A DNA stretch of 64,000 nt, from assembly GCA_022478985.1 (NCBI GenBank), contig JAKSZP010017347.1:54360-118359 (forward strand), written 5' to 3'. A program made the translations under genes and the position numbers. Source of the stretch: Massospora cicadina. Lineage: Eukaryota; Entomophthoromycota; Entomophthoromycetes; Entomophthorales; Entomophthoraceae. The stretch's first letter is position 1. Every line of letters starts with the position of its first letter. Below are positions 45,000 to 57,439 of this stretch, in pieces. The notes below the pieces were generated by a model. It did no database searches, was not told the origin of the DNA, and saw only the letters and a list, made by a program, of their open reading frames with translations.

Positions 45000-45990
45000 T
45001 CCCTCAGTCTCCAGCCATGTTCCATCAGGCTTGCTTTGACAAGGGATCTTCATGACACGCTGCACCAGTCAAATACAGAACTCAAGCTAACCTTGGACTC
45101 TTTGATCAAATGGCAGGAGGAGCTTCTGCAGGAGGTTTGTATTGATTAGCTGCCTCCATTTGATCGCAATGGGAATATTCATGGGTTCTTTAAGTTATTT
45201 AAGTTTGCTATGAAAAAAAGCCATGTATTGGCATAAAGTGAAACTGTTAATATCCACTTTGGATTTTGGGAGTGCTGATCAAGTCACCTGCTACCTTACA
45301 AACAGTTTCGTTACATATCAAGGGGTAAAGATACTGTGCTGAGGTTGTTTGGAGGAACTGCAAAGAAGTCACAGTGGAAGTCTGAGCTCTTGACCATCAG
45401 GTTTCAGCCTAATGAGACCCTCACCACATTTGCCAATCAATTTATAATGGAAGCTCATGTGTTAATTGGGGCAGGGGCTTTATCTAAATCTAATATGTAC
45501 ATTTTGATGACCTCCATGATGAAGCCATACCATGGCTTTACAATGTCATGCCCCCAATGTTGGATGATGACGTACCCCTGCTTAAAAGTGTTCAATTTTG
45601 CGCTGTCTAGCCTTAATTTTCCCTCCGCTTAATACAGAGCGGAAACATACTGCCACCGTCATCAAACATTCTCATTGGAGGAAATTTGGCCATCCAGTTC
45701 AGATTCCGCTGAGTTACCCCCGGCAGTTCAACATCTGCTCTGGACCTGCCTATCATCAACACCCAACTACTAACATGGGCATAATTATGCTGAGTATTCA
45801 TCATCAAATTATTGACTAGTCCCATTTTTAAAGTAATCAAGGATGCAGGCCCTATGGGGTTAATTGTTTCAAATGCAGCCACCATGAGCGCCTAGCACAA
45901 GGTTGCCCCAATCATCAGGTACATCACATACAGCAAAAAAACAGTAAAAAGTCAGAGAAGAGTAGAGATGGGACTATTTACCTCTGTCAT
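45000..45990 (+). pseudogene. B1 gag
   Basis: LRLFGGTAKKSQWKSELLTI and RFQPNETLTTFANQFIMEAH at 45337-45455 match the B2 gag (LWLFGGNARMSQRKAKFLTI). The nucleocapsid region CFKC-x-HHERLAQGC near 45867-45905 is a knuckle that has lost regular C-x2-C-x4-H-x4-C spacing. Confidence 0.82.
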
Positions 45991-46379
45991 CCCGACCCCA
46001 AACGTCCCACCTGAACTTAACCCTGTATATTCAGCAGAAGTTCTGCCATAGGATGATGCATTCCTGTATCAGCAGCCGGTTGGGGGTGTATATATATTGA
46101 CATGAGCGCAAGCCAAAGCCCTGACGGAAGAAGGACCTCAGGAGCAATCAGAGATGTATTCCTGCCAAATGATTGACCAAGTCTCCCTGACAAGTTGGAC
46201 CCATCTGCAGATGCTCCATCCTTACAGGGAGTAAGCGTCGCCCTTCTGGTCAACACTATCATCAAAGCATACCCTAAAGTTGATGAGGTGATTGTGAGTT
46301 TCCTTAGAAATGGATAGCCTTTACATGTCCATGCGTTACTCAGACAAGCTTCATCATATTCAAAATGTACGCACTGTGA

Positions 46380-47330
46380 CATTTTTATAGCCAAAACATG
46401 AGTCCATGCAATAATTAATACTGGTGCCCCAGTCAACATAGTTTCCACTAAGTTGGTGGCGAAATTGATGTTGAAGCCTGATTTTAAACATTGACTGGAG
46501 TATGGGACGGCTGGAGTGGACAACGCAGTCTCTGAGGGAGCGTATAGCGTGCTACCTCTGCAGTTTGGTTCAATTGTCATTGTAGTCCTGGCGATAGTGT
46601 TTTCAAGTAATAATTATGATATGTTAATTGGAACTGCCTTCATGCGACACCTTGGGGCTGTCATTGATATGATTGAGGAGATGTTCGAAATTCTGGGGCA
46701 ACAAATCCCAATTTACTTTACCTCTAACAGAGTGCCAAAGGATCCAATGCACATTGACCAAATCAACCTGGTATATAGTGATGTGGTGATTCCAGTTCAC
46801 TACCATCGACTAAAGAGTAAGTCCTGGGTCCTTCCCCAGAAAATATTTGTTTATTAAGGGCTTTTGCTTAGCTGCTGGGCCTATATCCATCCCCTCCAGC
46901 CACCAAGTAATAGTGCCCACTGAGTTAGAGGTGGAAGTACCATCTGGGCTCTATGGAGAGGTTATTGGGCCTTATAAACAATCACTACTTGAGCCTTGCG
47001 TGGCTCCAGGCATTATACTACTGGGCCATGGGGAGATAAAGGTGCTATTAGCAAATCTACAAAACAAGATGATACAAATCCACTGGCATCAAATAGTGGC
47101 TTATTTACACTTGACCTCTATTGAGGAGGTCCATCAAGTTCATGAGTTTGGGTCACTAGATAAATTTGGCATACCCATTGAGATGCAGCTCAGCGTAATG
47201 ACAGTGGTACCATGGGATTTAAATAGGGTTATTGGAGGAACAAAAAGATCAAACAATAGCTTTATTTCAAAAGTACAAGGAGATTTTTACCGTCAACAAC
47301 CATATTTTGGATGTGCTTGGGGTGGTATAT
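46380..47330 (+). pseudogene. B1 aspartic protease and linker
   Basis: IINTGAPVNIVSTKLVAKL near 46410-46465 (D reads N), then SIVIVVLAIVFSSNNYDMLI and GTAFMRHLGAVIDM in the open frame 46516-46857, then AAGPISIPSSHQVIVPTELE in 46847-47386 and HEFGSLDKFGIPIEMQLSVM before RT. The linker is one of the longest open frames in the window (179 residues). Confidence 0.85.
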
Positions 47331-48560
47331 TGATTGGACACTGGGGTTTATCCCCAAATCAGGTCTCAGCCAATCTGCCAATATAGGGTAGCCTTGGAAG
47401 TAGTAACGGAGGAGATTAATAAACTGGCGGATCAAAATTATGTTCTAACCATTAAAGAATCCGTGGGCTTCAGCCATCCTAATTGTAGAAAAGAAGGACG
47501 GTACCAACTGGGTAGTAATAGACAACTGGAAGCTCAACAGTTTTGCAAAGAGGCACTCATATCCCTTGCCACAGATTTTGCTTTGGATTGGTTAGGCAGA
47601 GCTCAAACACTTTTTGGTGATATATTTGATATTGGGCTACTTAAAATAGAGTTGCCAGCACAGAACAGATAAATATGCCATTATCACATCCAAAAGCTGT
47701 TCCAACTGACCCATATGCCGCAAGGACTGTGTATTGCCCCAGCTACATTTCAACGATCCATGGACACCATTTTTGGCGACCAAAAGCTGTCATGTGTCCT
47801 CATATACCTCGACAATTAGAATGGTTTTTTCGTAATTCTCTGAGCATCTTACCCATCTGGAGGAGGTCTTCCGCCAGCTTACAGAGTCCATCAAAATCAA
47901 GCTTATAAATGACACTTCTTTAAGGACCAACTGGAGTACCTTGGGTTTTTGGTAGATGCAACTGAGCTGAAGCCCCAACCAGCCAAGGTGGTGGCTATGC
48001 AAAAGATGACTACGCTAACTAGTAAGCGCAATATAAAAGTTTTTTTAGGTATGGTCGGCTACTACTGCCGCTTTATACCTAGCTTCAGTAGTATTGTAGG
48101 ACTGCTGTTTGAGCTATTAAAAAGTATTCTGTGTTTGAATGGATGGAATATCTACAATGCTCCTTTGATACACTTTGGATGGTGCTGAGCAGTGAGCTGG
48201 TGCTGCACTATCCCAATTTGATAAAGAGTTTATTGTACATTTGGATGCCTCCTTTTCCGCCGTTGGGGCAGTCCTATCCCAAAAAGTTGATGAGGGGGAG
48301 GAGCACCAAGTTGCATACTGCAGTCAGAGCCTGAACTGCCATAAGTGTAACTTACTGTGACCAAGTGAGAGTGCTTAATGGTGATCTATGTATATAAGCA
48401 ATTTAGGGTATACTTGCTTGGGGTAAAGTTTAAGGTCATAATAAAATCACGCGTCGTTACATTGGTTGCAGAGCCTCAAGGAGCCTGAAGAGCGGCTATC
48501 CTGATAGGATTTTAAGCTACATGCTTCTGACTTTGAGATCCTCCACTGACCTGGAGAAAA
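47330..48560 (+). pseudogene. B1 reverse transcriptase and RNase H
   Basis: RT: ALEVVTEEINKLADQNYVLT near 47390-47450, KKDGTNWVVIDNWKLNSF in shifted frames near 47490-47545, LPQGLCIAPATFQRSMDTIF in another frame near 47715-47775, DQLEYLGFLVDATELKPQPA near 47925-47980, then KVFLGMVGYYCRFIPSFSSI. RNase H: FIVHLDASFSAVGAVLSQK near 48225-48285. Confidence 0.87.
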
Positions 48561-48779
48561 CATCTGAACACTGACTGTTTATCTAGATTACTACACATTG
48601 CTGTGATTGTAGATCTTTGCGACGTTGTGTATGATAAAATGTTTAACAAAACATATGACGATGAACCACCCCAATTCATAAAAGCTTTAAATGATATGCG
48701 AGCTAATACTTTCCAATGGAATGGTGAGTTGTAAAAGAAGTTTGGCAATTCCATGGTGAACTTCCCATGACCCTCAGCA

Positions 48780-49800
48780 TGGCCTAGTATCATTTTCAAG
48801 AGCACATAAGGCAGTTGGACATGGCGGCATGCGCAAGATGATGGAATTGTTTGGCCTCGTGTATTACTTGGAAAGCACAAACTTTAATGTGCTTAAAAAC
48901 TATCTCCTATTGCCACCAGTGCCAAGTGCAAAAGCTGTTCCGCCAGAAGTCCTCATACCAAGTGGTGAAGTCGCACTTTGATTGGTACATGGTTTTCATT
49001 GATGCTATTGGGCCCCTGTTAACAGGAGCTAATTGGTCCAAGTACATTCTGGTGGCATCAACCACTTCCCTGGTGGGTTAAAGCCTGGGTGATATGGGAT
49101 TTGGGGGCGGTCATCATGATCAAGTTCATAATGGAATGTATTATTCAGCAACATACTGCCCTCAGTTCCTCCTTACCAATAATGGAACAGACTTCACTTC
49201 CACCATCCTTTCAAAGCTGAAAAATCTTATGGTCATCCATTGGGTTTTAATGACCCTGTACCACCCTGAGTCTAATGCGATGGTTGAACAAGTTAATGGG
49301 ACTTTAATGAACATACTCTGTAAACTAGTAGTGGATTACCCTTATGATTGAAGTTCCCTCTTATCCACCACCGTCTTCACTTATAAAATTCGCTATAATT
49401 CCGCCAAAGTGAAGAGCCCCTTTCAATTAATGTATGGATGACACCCTGCTCTTCCAGCGCTGTATATGCCTGTGTAGAAGATACTGGCGGAATGGATCCC
49501 CAACGTTATTTGATGACCCTATATGACACGTTAATCAAATTGCAAACCAATGTGTACTCATCCAGCTTAGCCAAGAAGATTAAAAACTAAGCTACCAATC
49601 AGGTATGGCATAGCGGGTTAGCTCAGTTCAAAGATAGGGACAAGATTCTATTCCATGACCAAAATGGGTTTGGGCGGAAGCACAAGTAGCCAGTATCTGG
49701 ATTGGGCCATTCGAAATTATAGAAAATACAGGTGTGGATGCTTATACTATCAAGGGCACCGTGAGCAGATGGATCATTAACTGAGTGCATGTGAAGTTCC
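48780..49800 (+). pseudogene. B1 integrase
   Basis: Finger (CHQCQVQKLFRQKSSYQ at 48908-48960), core FDWYMVFIDAIGPLLTGANW (48980-49040), LLTNNGTDFTSTILSKL near 49170-49215, NAMVEQVNGTLMNILCKLVV near 49275-49332 (E present), YNSAKVKSPFQLMYG near 49395-49440, and C-terminal domain 49590-49800. Confidence 0.87.
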
Positions 49801-49837
49801 TTCAGGTGTATAAACAATAGGAGACTTATTGTCCAGT

Positions 49838-49850
49838 CAAGGGGGGTTAA
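49838..49850 (+). promoter_or_regulatory. B1 polypurine tract
   Basis: caaggggggttaa directly before the 3' LTR, as expected for plus-strand priming. Confidence 0.75.
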
Positions 49851-50418
49851 TGTTATGATTCCTATATGAGTGGATGATAAGCCCTAAGTCATGAAGGAAC
49901 AATGGGTAGAATCCACCAAATCATGGTTTGGAGTTACGATTAATCAAGCACCTTGAGATGATGCAATATTGGAATATAATGGATTTTTATTGGATCGCCT
50001 ACAAATAAGGCGATTAGGTGATGTTGACATTCAAAAAATATTAGGTATATTGCCTCAAACCAAGGTGATAGAAAATTTAATGATACCATACTCTGCTGAA
50101 GACAATGAGAATACAGTGGAACCAAATAGCTAAGCTAAGGGAATGGTATCATCTGAAGTCGCTGATATATAAGCAAGATGGGGCGACTGAAAGAGAAGAA
50201 GTTAAGTATAAGAAAGTAAGTGGACCAGGGAGGATCCTCTGAAAATAATGAAGATAAAATAAAGAAGTGTTGTTGGGGCAATTGATCCGTATTTATTAAA
50301 TTTTTATAAAATTGTTTTGAGGATGAAAATATTTATATTGTCAGTCCTATTGCTCATTGGGCGTAACCCTGTGCAGAAACCCTTGGCGTATCATGGATAT
50401 ACCGCCAAAATTATAACA
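49851..50418 (+). repeat. B1 3' LTR
   Basis: 568 bp, TGTTATGATTCCTATATGAG to GCCAAAATTATAACA, followed by TATGC. Confidence 0.93.
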
Positions 50419-51240
50419 TATGCCAAATTTTTTCTTTGTACTTCCAAAATCATGCCAAAGGGCATAGTAAAGATTTTTTATGAATGAGGTGTTCACTCGC
50501 CATGGCCTCCATGAGGAGATAGTTTCAGATAGAGGCCCGCAATTCATCTTGCACTTCTGGTAGCACCTACTTGAAAATCTTCAGATTAAACCGTGCAGAT
50601 CATAGGCCTACCACTCTCAGTCTGACGGTCAGTCAGTTAAATAAACTAATTCTGAGCATTATCTTCACTGATACAAGACCACCTAACATGAATGCTGGGC
50701 TGACTGGCTAAGTTTTTCCCAATTTGCTTATAATAAATCTATTACACTCATCAATTGGAATGTCGCACCTCATGGTAACTGCAGGTTCCATCCTATGATG
50801 GTGGAAAACCACTCCAGCAGTCCAAAACCAGCGGCGAACAACATGACAGCTGTGATGAAGAATATCCTGAAACCCAAATGTGTGAATTTTAAGCAAGCAG
50901 TAGAAATGCATAAGAAGAAGGCCTTTTTTACTATCCAAAGTCCTGGTGCTATAAGAAGGAGACCTAATGATTAACGTGAAAAACTACTTGGTCCCTGCTA
51001 GCTGCAGGAAACTTGGACCAATTGTCCTGGGCCCATTCAAGGTCCTCCATAAAGTGAATGAAGTAGCCTACACACTGGAGTTCCATGAGGGATCTCGCGC
51101 ACATCCTTTCAGGACTCAATATGACAAGCAAGCCAAAATCCCTTCTCCTGAATCAAACCTTGACAAACGACTCTTGAACTAGTGCAAACAGAAACTTATC
51201 CTGAAGGCACCAAAACTAGATTCAATCATGAAGCATCACA
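50419..51240 (+). pseudogene. C integrase, distal fragment
   Basis: Continues the core: YAKFFLCTSKIMPKGIVKIF near 50419-50480, HSPWPP region, CRSQSDGQS near 50610, FAYNKSITLINWNVAPH near 50720-50775, and the C-terminal domain RKLGPIVLGPFKVLHKVNEV (51006-51066), AYTLEFHEGSRAHPFRTQYD. It ends near 51180. Confidence 0.9.
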
Positions 51241-52189
51241 TATATGAGAATTGCTGGAATAACCTTTAGGAATCCTGTTTTTACTTCCCAAATCACGAGA
51301 GTCGCTGACTCCATCGCTGAAGTCATTAGGATAATAAAGTACCATAAGAGTAACATCCAGGAAGCTAATCTGGATGGCAGTAAAAATTTGATCTCATGGG
51401 GTCACGAAGGTACTTGAGGCACCATGTTCCCATGCGCCCTATAAATATTGACGCTTTATAAAACAATAAATTAGTCTTTATCTCTCTATCTTTTCATGTT
51501 TTGACATCTCTGCTGATTTTTCAGCAATGATCCCATTTTTGGACTTTGGCGATAGTCAAGAAAACTGTTATGCTGAGACATCCAGTACTGCAAATTTTGC
51601 AACTGAAGAAATTCTAAGGTCCCCTTTAAGAAAAGCTGGAGCCAGTTCACTCAGGCATCCCAAGAGTCTGAGTATGAGATGGAGGACATACTGGACGATA
51701 TCCTGAGGAAAGTGTTAGTACCTGGGTAATTGGGTAAGTTACCAAGTGGAAGAGTCCACCTGGAAAATTGCTGTTGACTGCAGTAACTTCCTACAGAAGG
51801 TGAAGGAGTTCTGGAGCTGAAGGGGCTCCCATCTGTGGGGTGATTTAACGTTCAAGGTGTTGCCTGACTGCCACGCTGCTTCAATCTTCCCTGTTGTGAT
51901 GATAGGGACAAAGGTGATGGCCACAATTGCAAAAGATTCAAAAATGGCATTTTGGCGAATCAGATACCCTGAAATCTAATTTTACTAAATATATTAATGT
52001 CAATAAGGAAAGGAATATTTTTAATGGCGCTCTGGCTACCAGATCATCCAAATGCAATGTTTTAATTTTAGTTGGGGAAAGCCAACCATGAGATGGACAC
52101 TTCTGATATGTAAAATAACAAGCACTTATAATAAGAAAGAGGCACCCCAGAGAAGCTAAAGCTGTCTCCTGTTGTCAGAGAGAACGCCA
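51241..52189 (+). other. C 3' LTR/leader region
   Basis: Contains TATAAATA at 51440-51447, a leader and an ATG-started stretch at 51528 (MIPFLDFGDSQENCYAETSS). The part from about 51790 aligns to the C 5' region (27530-27905). Either a long LTR or an LTR plus gag start of an adjacent copy. Cut by LINE1 near 52190. Confidence 0.55.
51440..51447 (+). promoter_or_regulatory. TATA box of C 3' LTR region
   Basis: gccctataaatattgacgctttataaaacaataaat: a TATA box and a second TATAAA 18 bp downstream. Confidence 0.45.
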
Positions 52190-52434
52190 AATAAAGGAAG
52201 ATGGGTATCTTGAGTAGAAGCATGCGCCACTATTGAGCACGTATGAAGGAAGGGGTCTGAAGCGATAAACCAAACTGGAAACCAGAATGAGACCAATTGT
52301 CGTTAACATGATGGTAGGCAACCAAACAACCATGCTTGAAAGTGGTCCATAAGGTGCGACTGAAATTGGCGTACAGCTTCTTGGAGGGTGGGAGTAGAGC
52401 CTGAAATGTCATACAAGACACCTGTGTGGATGGT

Positions 52435-52640
52435 TTACATTGGAATTGCTACCATTGAGGCTTGGAGGGAAGGTTGTATAGTGGAATTCAAGAACAAGGC
52501 GAAGATATTCTTAAATAGGCTGAATGTCTGTGTTTGCTCCTGGAAAAAGAGACGTTGAAACTTGCGCCAGATCGCTTTTGACGGAGGGCACTCTTCCAGG
52601 CGGTGGACCAAAGTCCCATATTGGTCACACACAACACATG
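52435..52640 (-). pseudogene. LINE1 ORF2 C-terminal zinc finger
   Basis: CDQYGTLVHRLEECPPSKAI (minus, 52629-52570) fits the C-x-x-G-x-x-x-x-H-x-x-x-x-C finger at the end of LINE RTs. Downstream to 52230 is the tail shared with LINE2 (FKHGCLVAYHH versus FQAWLFGSLQH). Confidence 0.85.
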
Positions 52641-52689
52641 AGGAGTGTGATGCATTGGATTGCTTGGCAGTACTTTATACCCATTTCAA

Positions 52690-54600
52690 GCAGCACCACA
52701 CATGAAAACAAACACGTGCTGCAAAAGAGGGTGATGGGCATACTTCCAGATGGCATTTTGGGTTTCTAGGGAGTAGGGGACGTCCAACATGTCCAGATAA
52801 TCCACCCTGGCCATGATAGGGGACCACCTTGGTATCACACCATTCAGAATGGCTTGGCCTTGTAATTCCTGCGTGAAGCGGGGAGTAGGGCGACTCCTCT
52901 GGGCGGTGTGCTTACTGATGCAAATTTTCAACTCAGCGCTCCGCATGGAGAGGAGAATCAGTTTGAAGTGGGGCGATGTACCATGCCTCCAGTAGCAGAG
53001 GGATGTGAGGCATGATATTTACCAGAGAATGGGGGATAGGTAGGATTGCGGAGGCCCAGGACGTGTAAAAATTGGAGCAGGCTTCACGCGACCAGTGTTG
53101 GGCTTGAAGTGTGGGGTTGGTGACTGCAGCAATCCAGGTGCCAAGTACTTTGGCAGCATGGGCCTCGAAGTTGAGCAGGCCCATACCACGACTATGGCGA
53201 GAGACAAACAAGACATCCAGGAGCACTGGCAGTGGGCGGCTTAACCAAAGCCACCCTTGCAATAGGGCGTATAACGAGGTAAAGAAAGATGGGGAAAAGG
53301 CGAAACGTGAGCCACAAACCAAACTTTATATAGAATCCTAGAGTTGGCCAGCACAACCCTGCCTGGTAGGGAAGTTTGGTAGGCTTGAGTGAGGAGATGC
53401 ATTTGTGATATTGTCCAAAATATGGTGCTCCATTAACAATGAGCTATACCCTCTCATCTCCAGCCACACACCCAAGAACAGTACCATACCAGCAGTGGGT
53501 TTTGGCACAAAATGGAGCACAAGTGGGGTGGTATGGGGTTGGCGGGGCAATTAAACCTTTGAGCTAGCTGCTGAAGCAGTTAGAAATTTGGGTGCTGGTG
53601 ACCAGAGGGCTTGGAACTGGCCAAGGAGAATGTTTTCAGTTTTGGAGGCGTTAAGTGCAGTGTTACTTACCCTGGATTAAACCTGGATAGTAGCCTCAAG
53701 TGCGCGTGCATCTTGGTTGTTAGACACCCCAACCACACAATCATCAGAAAATTTCAGCATCTTAACCGGTGCTTGGCCTTGCACATGGACACCAGTAAGG
53801 TGGGCATTCACATTGCGTAAAATTGGGTCAAGGCTGAAGTTATATAAGATTGGGCTAAAAGGGTCCCCTTGGTGGAGGCCCCGTTGAGGGCGAACTACAT
53901 CAATGAGGAAGCTAGGGCCACGCACAGCCATTGTGGCGGATTCCATTAACAACATCACTGAATTGATGAAGTGAGGGGGTAGGCGGAACTTGTGGAGGCA
54001 GGCTTTGAGGTAATCCAATTTGACTCTATCATAAGCCTTCTGCTGGTCTAAAAACAAGTGCCAAGTAGCCCTCGGGTTGGCAGACGTTGGCTACAGTATG
54101 TATGTTGTCCCATATAGACCGCTTGGGAAAGAAACCAAATTGCTCAGAGGAAATGAGATCAGAGGCAACTTTCCCTAGGCGGTTGGCCATAATTTTAGTA
54201 AATAACTTAGTATCAGTGTTAGTAAGTAAAATGGGGCGCCTGTTGGCCAAGTCCAGCTTATCCCCTTTTTATACAGCGTTATTGTGAAAGCCTCCTGGCC
54301 CCAGGAAGGATGCGCATTTCTAACAAGCACTGATTCATTGATGCGAGCAACAAGGGAAAATTATAAAATATTTTTTATAGAACTCATAAGGAATCCCATA
54401 TGGACCTGGGCATTTCCTGTACAGTGCACCACATTTGACATACCAGAGTTTGTCTTGAGAAATTAAATTCATCAAATATGGATAACAAGAAATGGTGCAG
54501 ATATGTGTTTTTTTGAGAAATTCGTCAACAACAGCCAGTTTGACTGGATCAGAGCAATATAATTTGGAGTAATAACTTTGAACTTTGATTGCCACTTCAG
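52690..54600 (-). pseudogene. LINE1 reverse transcriptase
   Basis: ANRRPILLTNTDTKLFTKIM (54250-54190) and SEQFGFFPKRSIWDNIHTV (54150-54090); FLDQQKAYDRVKLDYLKACL (54055-53995), GLHQGDPFSPILYNFSLDPI (53880-53820). The catalytic FSDD is intact at about 53742-53753 (KFSDDCVVGVSN). The C-terminal part continues at 53322-52690 (AKVLGTWIAAVTNP, HWSREACSNFYTSWA). One of the best preserved proteins in the window. Confidence 0.92.
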
Positions 54601-54703
54601 CCAGAGTATCTGCGATGGAGTGGTCTGGCTACCTCACCTGTGTGCAGGCCAATCTCTGTTGCAGTGCAAAGAATTTTCAGAAAAAAAATAATTGGAGCAC
54701 ATG

Positions 54704-55830
54704 TCACCTGCCGTTACATTTTTTTGCTTTGTACTGTACACAAACACAATGTTTGTGTTGCCTTACCAGTGCGTTGAGGCAAGCGGACACTTCAGCCCAC
54801 TTGCAACCCCAAGCCAGTCTGTAGTTTGCAGCAGGGACGTTAGACTCCAGGTGGTCCACCTCTGCAAGCGTGCGCCTAATGAATACTGGTGCAGCCTGAG
54901 AGTGACACAATGAGAGGTGGCATGCCTGACAGATGGTGTTCGCTTTGAAGGTTGACCAGGTAGTAATTGGGTCCACACAGAATGGTGTGGCGAACTCTGG
55001 TGCTGAAGTTTTGTTGTCTACCCATAATGAAAACCTGGGCGACGTGATCTTGGCTGGACGAAGTCTGTACCGCTTTGTCATCTGTGCTGCTGGGTGCAAC
55101 AAAGAGAATGAAATCGACACCAACCTGTGGTTGGAGGAATCAATTTTTGTCATCATAAAGAGTGCAACCTGATACTGTAAATTCAATGGGGTAAGAATAA
55201 GGTCAATGCGGGACATCAATCTCAGCTGATTGTTGTGCACATGGGGATGAGACATGTTGTGGAGCAGCGGTGCATGCTTAGGTAGTTTATCAAACAGCCC
55301 CAAATTGGCTTTTAGAATGCAAAGTTCAACATGCCCCTGTTAGGGGCAGGCACCAAAGTCCAGCAGTTGATGGTCGGGTTGGCCCAGAAGTTCATGTCAC
55401 CCACCACAAATGGGTCAGGGGGAAGCGGGAGGGAAGTAATGGCAGAGAAATATCCTGGTGAGCCCGCACACAGGTCAGGGCATAAATATTAATGATAACA
55501 TGCACTTCATTGTCCCATGAAAAGGACATTACAAGCACATGGCCATTGAGGTAAAAATTTTTAGAAATAAATTTAAACTTATGGGTCACGCATACAAGCA
55601 TCCCTCACAGTGCAGCGACCAAAAGAAAAGGGAGGGGAGGAGCATGGCTGCCCATGTTTCCTCTGCACCATATGGATATTGGGATTCCTGAATGGCCAGG
55701 ATGTCCACAGGTAAATTAGTTTTAAAAGACTCAGTTTCTTGGCCTAGGATGGTGAGGCCTTAAGTCCAGCGATGTTCAACATCCCTATTGTGAAGGCTCC
55801 TCAAATGCACCTTAGGTGCAATGGGAAGGG
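54704..55830 (-). pseudogene. LINE1 endonuclease and linker
   Basis: The open frame 55303-54704 (199 residues) contains SRIDLILTPLNLQYQ and SSNHRLVSI, the distal APE motif S-D-H with D changed to N. Upstream frames 55601-55392 hold the strand following the first catalytic block (VHVIINIYALTCVRAHQDIS); 55740-55690 reads VDILAIQES, the L-Q-E-T motif. The linker to RT has CVQYKAKKCNG. Confidence 0.85.
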
Positions 55831-56006
55831 CCTCCTTGCCCTTCATTCAGGTCATTTTCATCATGCAACATGGAACCATGTGTGCAGGAAGTAACAGAGT
55901 CATATCTGTTATTGAGGTCCTTTTTAGACCCTAGTTAATGGGTTTAGTATGTTTTTTGGTTTTGGAGGAATTTGTCTTCTGCCAAATTTTTTGGTTACTG
56001 TGTTCC

Positions 56007-57437
56007 TGTAAGTCCAGGGGAACATCTCCTGTGCGTAGATCAGGCGATTTTCCCATTTCTTAATTAAAAGGTCTGAAGAGGGCATCTGTACCCCTTGTTA
56101 CCCAGGGAAACCTCTCCCACATGGTATACAAGCGCTTGGTAACAACCCTCCCTCTTAAGATTTCTCCCCCAGTACCCACTCTCACCTCAGCCAAACTTGT
56201 CCACCAAATTGAGGAAATCTGTGCTGAGATTACCAAATCGAAGTCAAAAGGCCCAAAACTGATGGGAATAAAGCCTGATGATCAGAAAACATATAGTCAA
56301 AAAGGGACAAGTATCAAATTATTAGCCAGAATTACCGACAGTTTTGACTCAGCCAGCAGTATGATCGCCAATGCCAAACACCCCTTAAAATCGTTGGGAT
56401 GATCCCCAATGTGTAGATAGTATCTTTGTGAACTATCGCAGACAAACAAAACCCCTATCCAATGAATTGGGAGTTGCAATCAATGTAACTCATTTTGACC
56501 AAACAAACGCCCCAGCGACTGGGCATGGGCAGGTTGGGCATCCCAAACATGTTCATAACCAATTGGGACCTCCCATATGTGGGGTGGCCCTGGGGAATTC
56601 CCGTTGCTCGCTGGGCCAGATGCTGTTGCACCAACTGACAAAAACGTAGTAGAGCATTGGTCCAGGAATTTGTGGTCTAACTGATAGCGACTTGGCCTGC
56701 CACTTAATCCTTTGATATCAGTTCTAGTTACAATTATTTTACCCCTCCCCCAAAAATTCGCTGGTTTAGGTCGAATCTGAGGGGCCTGATCCCAGCTTAG
56801 ACCCACTACCAGTTGAACACTATATAATCAGTTGCATTTCACTGAGGAAAATGTTGTTTGATTCTTTTTACTTATCTTTCCAATAAATTCCCGCTAAAAA
56901 ACTCACTTTTTTATTTTTTTTGAATCCATCATGCTGAAGTCCCAATGGCATTAACCTGGTGGCCTATCAGACCCTACAATGGATGGGCATTACCAGTTTT
57001 AATGATTACAATCACTCCTACCATTGTCAACTGGATTCAACGTGCAAGACACTTCTGGCAATTTTAACCCCCTTATTAAAAACTATACACATCAATATAC
57101 TGGCACCTTGTGGCCTTATATCCACCATTTTCAAGCAAGGATCTGCCCCTTGTCTCTAAGATAGTAACGAACCCACTCACCAGCAACCCTGCAGAAGCCA
57201 ACCCAGTGGTACAATCCCCTGTAGCAAGACCCTCGGTGTCCTGGGTTGTTTCCATTTTGTTTGTTTTTGGGTTCTTTTTCACGCTCATTTTACATCAATG
57301 AGCCATTGTTTCCCAATTCACAGTTCCATACATCATTGTACAAGCGACAATGCTACTGGCTTTCTGGCTTGCTTTTCTAGTTCTCACGCATCTCAGCTGG
57401 AAGTCAGGCATAAACTTCTTCTGCCGTTTTCAAGACA
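56007..57437 (+). repeat. solo A LTR (A3) inside LINE1
   Basis: TGTAAGTCCAGGGG at the left aligns to the A1 LTR start, and the homology continues with gaps to CAAGACA at 57437. TATATAA at 56821-56827. No pol is attached, so it is a solo LTR left by recombination. Flanks gttcc / atttc do not match, so the edges or duplication are decayed. LINE1 coding resumes on both sides. Confidence 0.75.
56821..56827 (+). promoter_or_regulatory. TATA box of A LTR
   Basis: cacTATATAAtcagttg; aligned with tctaatcagttatactc in A1 where the box has decayed. Lies about 110 bp before the hydrophobic-frame region. Confidence 0.4.
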
Positions 57438-57439
57438 AT

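Larger units (their letters stand above)
44387..50418 (+). mobile_element. complete Ty3/gypsy element B1 nested in C
   Basis: 6032 bp with LTRs 44387-44948 and 49851-50418, exact 5-bp duplication TATGC (44382-44386 and 50419-50423), a primer site after the 5' LTR and the purine tract caaggggggttaa before the 3' LTR. Order: gag, protease, RT, RNase H, integrase. No chromodomain is seen. Confidence 0.95.

Noticed and set aside
46017..46580. 187-residue minus-strand open frame
   Set aside because: It is antisense to the B1 gag-protease coding, which has family motifs on the plus strand.
54704..55303. 199-residue open frame considered as a host gene
   Set aside because: It contains LINE endonuclease end motifs and joins the LINE RT downstream.
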